A stretch of 64,000 nucleotides of DNA, from NCBI RefSeq assembly GCF_009828745.1, contig NZ_WTSX01000003.1:1-64000 (forward strand), given 5' to 3'. The notes beneath the pieces are model-generated. The model did not search any database, was not told the origin of the DNA, and worked only from the letters and a program-made list of their open reading frames with translations. This DNA is from Erysipelothrix anatis. Lineage in GTDB: Bacteria > Bacillota_I > Bacilli_A > Erysipelotrichales > Erysipelotrichaceae. The translations under genes were made by a program, and so were the position numbers. This document shows, in pieces, positions 61,011 to 64,000 of this stretch (position 1 is the stretch's first letter; the number at the start of each line of letters is the position of its first letter).

Positions 61011-62830
61011 GAAGCACGCTCCATGATTGTACGCAATCCTTCCACAAGAATCTTGTTTTCTTCAGGACGTTTCACCGCGATTCGAATAAATTCTTTTTTG
61101 AAGCCAGCTTTTGTTGATAAGTCTTTAATAAAAACATTGTGCATATCAAGAAGTTCTTCAGTTACACTTTGTGCTGTATGATTACCTAAAATTTCAATCA
61201 TGATGTAGTTCGCTTGAGATGGATAGACGTTGAGGTTTGGAATTGTATTCAACTGATCCACATAGTCGCGACGAACCGCTCTAAATTGAACCATCGCCTG
61301 TTTGAAGTCTTTCTTATATTTATCAACAATTTGCATATAGTACTCACCAAAGGAGTTGATGTTCCAAATGGACACATCTTTTTTAATATGGGCGATCATC
61401 GATGTGTCTGCTGTCGCAAGAATTCCAAGTCGGAATCCTGGAACGCCATATGATTTGGAAATACTCTTAACCAAGTACAGATTTGGGTAAGTATCCAATA
61501 TATCTGATTTCAAGAGCGTACCCGCATCATCACTTTCTGCAAAATCGATAAATGATTCATCGAGAATAAGTCGGATATTTTTTTGCTGACACCATGCAAG
61601 TAGTTTGATTACATTATCATGGGTTATATAGTTTCCTGACGGATTATCAGGGTTAATGAGTATTAGCGAATCAAGATTCTTATCTTCATAGAAATCAATC
61701 AGTGTTTCTGTATCGTATTGGTAATCTACAATCGAGCTATCAAATGGTATTACATGCATATGTCCACAGCGATTGGGATACTCTTCAAAAGTAGGTGTAA
61801 TAACCCCAATATTACCTTTTAGTGTTTCCATAAGGGATTTAATGAGTTCAGCAGCGCCATTTCCGATGACGACGTGTTCTGGACGCAAGCCAAAATGTTT
61901 TGCTGCTAGCAATGTATTAACACCCATACCGGATGGATAATCACGAACCAGACGATCAAAATTGGCTTTGACTTCATCCAACAGACGCGCATTTGGATAG
62001 AATGGATTCACCAGATAACAGAAGTCGATTAATTGTGGATAACGCCAGTATCCACCATAACGTTTCTGCATTAAATCAAGTTTCTGACGGGCAGTTTGTG
62101 CAAACATTACCTGAGCGATATCAAGATCTTGAACATCATCAATTTCATACCATGTAATGCCATCGTTAACTACAGCCTTGAACGCAACAGTCGGTAATTC
62201 TACAACAAACTTAAGCACATTTTCATAGTATTCATTGACGCCAGAAGCTTTCATGTAAGCTTCCATAAACGGAACATATACATCTTTTGAAAATTCTTTA
62301 CTAAACTTATAAATGTTGATTGTTTTGTAGTAAGTATCGGTATGTTGATAATTGAATGCTTGTTTACCAATGAAATCCGTAATTGTTTTTGTACTATCAA
62401 GTGTTACAACGGTTCCATCCATCCATGCTTCATACTTCGATACGAGTGCACTATTCGGATTCGGATCATCAAGAATGACGTCAAGAAGTGCTTCATCAAA
62501 GATTAAGTCGGATTCTAGAAGAATCGTGTCCGACTCCATCAACAACTCATGGGCTAAGTACAGAGAATAGATATTATTCGTCTGATCATAGATTTCGTTT
62601 GTGATAAATTGAATTGGTGTTTTAATCTCAAATTTGTTAATGAATGATTCTAGTACATCGTTTTGGTATCCGTCCACAATAATGATACGTTCTAAGTTCT
62701 TAGTATCCAATTGACGAAGTACACGTTCAATCATTGATGTGCCATTGACTTCTACCATACATTTTGGATGAACTTCAGTAAGGTTCCCCAAACGAGACCC
62801 CATTCCAGCTGCGAGTATTAATGCTTGCAT
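61007..62830 (-). CDS. Fused nucleotidyltransferase and CobD-like PLP enzyme
   Basis: A 607-residue two-domain protein. Residues 1 to about 240 are a nucleotidyltransferase of the LicC/PntC (CTP:phosphocholine or phosphonate) type: LILAAGMGSRL near residue 3, then HPKCMVEV. Residues about 255-607 are a fold-I PLP enzyme with NPDNPSGN, DESFIDF and SISKSYGVPGFRLG (PLP lysine K459), closest in pattern to L-threonine-phosphate decarboxylase CobD and histidinol-phosphate aminotransferase. It may decarboxylate or transaminate a phospho-amino acid and activate the product with CTP. The ATG at 62830 follows GGAGG. It is followed by the overlapping DUF1015 gene. Confidence 0.88.
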   Translation of the reverse strand: MQALILAAGMGSRLGNLTEVHPKCMVEVNGTSMIERVLRQLDTKNLERIIIVDGYQNDVLESFINKFEIKTPIQFITNEIYDQTNNIYSLYLAHELLMESDTILLESDLIFDEALLDVILDDPNPNSALVSKYEAWMDGTVVTLDSTKTITDFIGKQAFNYQHTDTYYKTINIYKFSKEFSKDVYVPFMEAYMKASGVNEYYENVLKFVVELPTVAFKAVVNDGITWYEIDDVQDLDIAQVMFAQTARQKLDLMQKRYGGYWRYPQLIDFCYLVNPFYPNARLLDEVKANFDRLVRDYPSGMGVNTLLAAKHFGLRPEHVVIGNGAAELIKSLMETLKGNIGVITPTFEEYPNRCGHMHVIPFDSSIVDYQYDTETLIDFYEDKNLDSLILINPDNPSGNYITHDNVIKLLAWCQQKNIRLILDESFIDFAESDDAGTLLKSDILDTYPNLYLVKSISKSYGVPGFRLGILATADTSMIAHIKKDVSIWNINSFGEYYMQIVDKYKKDFKQAMVQFRAVRRDYVDQLNTIPNLNVYPSQANYIMIEILGNHTAQSVTEELLDMHNVFIKDLSTKAGFKKEFIRIAVKRPEENKILVEGLRTIMERAS

Positions 62831-63137
62831 AATTGCCTCCATGCAAAGATTTGTATCTTTGTTCAAATATACTGTAATTCTATCACAAATGAACATTACA
62901 TTGAAACCCTTGTTTCTTGACCGTCCATTTTCTTGTGGTCAGCGTGCACATTTTCCGGCTGAATGTGTAACTTTCATGACATCTGTTTTATTGATACTTT
63001 TCTTCACAAAATATGAGCTCCAATGGAATTGGCTACATTCTCACGTCTGGTGTTGCTGTGTTGCTCATCGACGTTCGCATCCCAAAAATTTCCAAGAATC
63101 TATAAAAAAACTGAAACCTTTCGGCTTCAGTTTATGA
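62831..63137. other. Intergenic region upstream of the fused nucleotidyltransferase gene
   Basis: This 307-base gap holds the promoter region of the fused gene: TATATT at 62866-62871 on the minus strand with a weak GTTCAT 17 bases upstream. It also holds a 7-4-7 inverted repeat CAAAGAT-TTGT-ATCTTTG at 62844-62861, 14 bases before the ATG. At its far end it holds the terminator of the surface-protein gene. Between about 62900 and 63100 I see no supported gene. Confidence 0.55.
63105..63133. terminator. Terminator after the surface-protein gene
   Basis: A stem AAACTGAA-ACC / GG-CTTCAGTTT (one offset) with a TTTC loop lies 5 bases beyond the stop codon, with a T-run on the minus strand. Confidence 0.7.
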
Positions 63138-64000
63138 TTATTGTTTTATTTTCTTATGACGGAATGAAAGCATTGTAAGTCCTAGAACTGCTACAACACC
63201 CCCGACAAAGATTGCCAAGTTGTCTGCATATCCTGTCGCCGGTAAAACAGCTTCTTCTTGGTTCCATTTTGCATACAGAGTCATTGTATTTTGGACGGTA
63301 TCAGTATCAAAGTTCCAAACTGTTTCAAATGTTGGACTTGTGTACCATCCTGCGAATGTGAATCCAGTACGGGTTGGATCACTCGGTTTTACGACTTTTG
63401 CACCGGCTTCTAAATTTTGTTGCGGTGCTACTGCTGTTCCACCATTACTTTCAAACGTTACATCATAGGTGTTTACACCTGGATTTTGATTCCATTTCGC
63501 ATACAGTGTCATTGTATTTTGGACGGTATCAGTATCAAAGTTCCAAACTGTTTCAAATGTTGGGCTTGTATACCATCCTGCGAATGTGAATCCAGTACGG
63601 GTTGGATCACTTGGTTTCACGACTTTTGCACCGGCTTCTAAGTTTTGTTGCGGTGCTACTGCTGTTCCACCATTACTTTCAAAGTTCACATCATAGGTGT
63701 TTACACCTGGATTTTGATTCCATTTCGCATACAGTGTCATTGTATTTTGGACGGTATCAGTATCAAAGTTCCAAACTGTTTCAAATGTTGGGCTTGTATA
63801 CCATTCTGCGAATGTGAATCCAGTACGGGTTGGATCACTTGGTTTCACGACTTTTGCACCTGCTTCTAAATCTTGCTGTGCTGCTACCGCCGTTCCGCCA
63901 TTACTTTCAAAATTCACATCATAAGTATCCACTGCTAGTTCTTCCCATTTTGCGTGCAAGGTTATTGTCTTATCGACATAGTCTTGGTCAAAATCCCATG
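63138..64000 (-). CDS. Cell-wall-anchored surface protein with InlB-like repeats (partial)
   Basis: The 5' part lies beyond the window; the frame is open to position 64000 (WDFDQDYVDKTITLHAKW is readable at the edge). The chain has tandem 76-residue units of the Listeria-Bacteroides (InlB B-repeat, Flg_new) family, each starting TYDVNFESNGG and ending TLYAKWN. A sortase signal follows: LPATG, a hydrophobic helix and KKIKQ. It is therefore exported and covalently linked to the wall. Such repeats act as spacers or bind host ligands. The last units are nearly identical in DNA. Confidence 0.92.
   Translation of the reverse strand, partial: WDFDQDYVDKTITLHAKWEELAVDTYDVNFESNGGTAVAAQQDLEAGAKVVKPSDPTRTGFTFAEWYTSPTFETVWNFDTDTVQNTMTLYAKWNQNPGVNTYDVNFESNGGTAVAPQQNLEAGAKVVKPSDPTRTGFTFAGWYTSPTFETVWNFDTDTVQNTMTLYAKWNQNPGVNTYDVTFESNGGTAVAPQQNLEAGAKVVKPSDPTRTGFTFAGWYTSPTFETVWNFDTDTVQNTMTLYAKWNQEEAVLPATGYADNLAIFVGGVVAVLGLTMLSFRHKKIKQ
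63247..63930 (-). repeat. Three 228-bp tandem repeats in the surface-protein gene
   Basis: Three units of exactly 228 bases (76 codons), with boundaries near 63247, 63475, 63703 and 63930. Matching 10-base marks recur at 63471 and 63699. Two units are nearly identical; the unit nearest the window end has diverged slightly. A fourth, more divergent unit runs off the window. Confidence 0.9.

Noticed and set aside
62841-63137. 98-codon plus-strand frame upstream of the repeat protein
   Set aside because: It runs through the promoter and ribosome-binding site of the divergent fused gene and has no ribosome-binding site of its own or protein-like motifs.
63247-63930. Regular repeats as a CRISPR array
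   Set aside because: The units are 228 bases long without unique spacers and encode an in-frame surface-protein repeat.

Overview
The window is a low-GC Firmicutes chromosome segment. Gene content and order suggest Erysipelothrix or a close relative in the Erysipelotrichia. The basis is AT-rich sequence, strong AGGAGG ribosome-binding sites, a pcrA-ligA-camS-gatCAB operon, CueP, SipW-type secretion genes and an LPXTG-type surface protein with InlB-like repeats. The genus is inferred from this; no marker gene proves it. No rRNA, CRISPR array, IS element or prophage was seen.

Layout. 1-3.5 kb: small membrane protein, XRE regulator with a membrane partner, and oligoendopeptidase PepF. 3.6-4.3 kb: a duplicated tRNA-Asn/tRNA-Glu pair. 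4.4-14.7 kb, minus strand: an O-antigen-ligase-like protein, then the operon pcrA-ligA-camS-gatC-gatA-gatB-unknown, with ATGA or TAATG overlaps at four of its junctions. 14.8-21.3 kb: an RNA-modification operon (unknown protein, methyltransferase, pseudouridine synthase), a patatin, cardiolipin synthase, a CofE-like ligase, a GNAT, a membrane protein and a cold-shock protein. 21.9-26.3 kb: another pseudouridine synthase, then a five-gene SipW/TasA-like secretion locus. 26.6-33.2 kb: purine phosphorylase, Dps, Ogt-MsrB, an M42 peptidase, three small membrane proteins, a FAD oxidase and YjdI-YjdJ. 33.3-39.5 kb: GH13 glucosidase, GNAT, MgtC-like protein, YhcC radical SAM protein, RluF-like enzyme and HflX. 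39.5-44.2 kb: a two-component system, a His-rich secreted protein, a uracil permease behind a PyrR-type attenuator, and CueP. 44.2-54.5 kb: UppP, a FUSC-like protein, pyruvate oxidase, LemA/DUF3137/HAD, a lipoprotein, an unknown protein, and a D-hydroxyacid dehydrogenase with a PfoR-like EIIC and its MerR regulator. 54.6-59.6 kb: MocR regulator divergent from a PTS IIC-ROK-GH4 operon. 59.7-64 kb: a decayed gene fragment, a DUF1015 protein overlapping a fused nucleotidyltransferase-PLP enzyme, and the end of a repeat-rich sortase substrate.

Two loci stand out. The first is 22.8-26.3 kb, where two TasA-like proteins are each paired with a paralogous PG..GWT-motif protein around one SipW-type peptidase. 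The second is 59.97-62.83 kb, where DUF1015 (DGHHR motif), a CobD-like PLP domain and a LicC/PntC-like cytidylyltransferase domain could form a short route from serine to CDP-ethanolamine for surface decoration. That route is an inference.

Most genes keep long-established family signatures. Start codons were moved downstream from the longest open frame wherever a clear ribosome-binding site supports a later ATG. All similarities were judged by eye; no database search was run.
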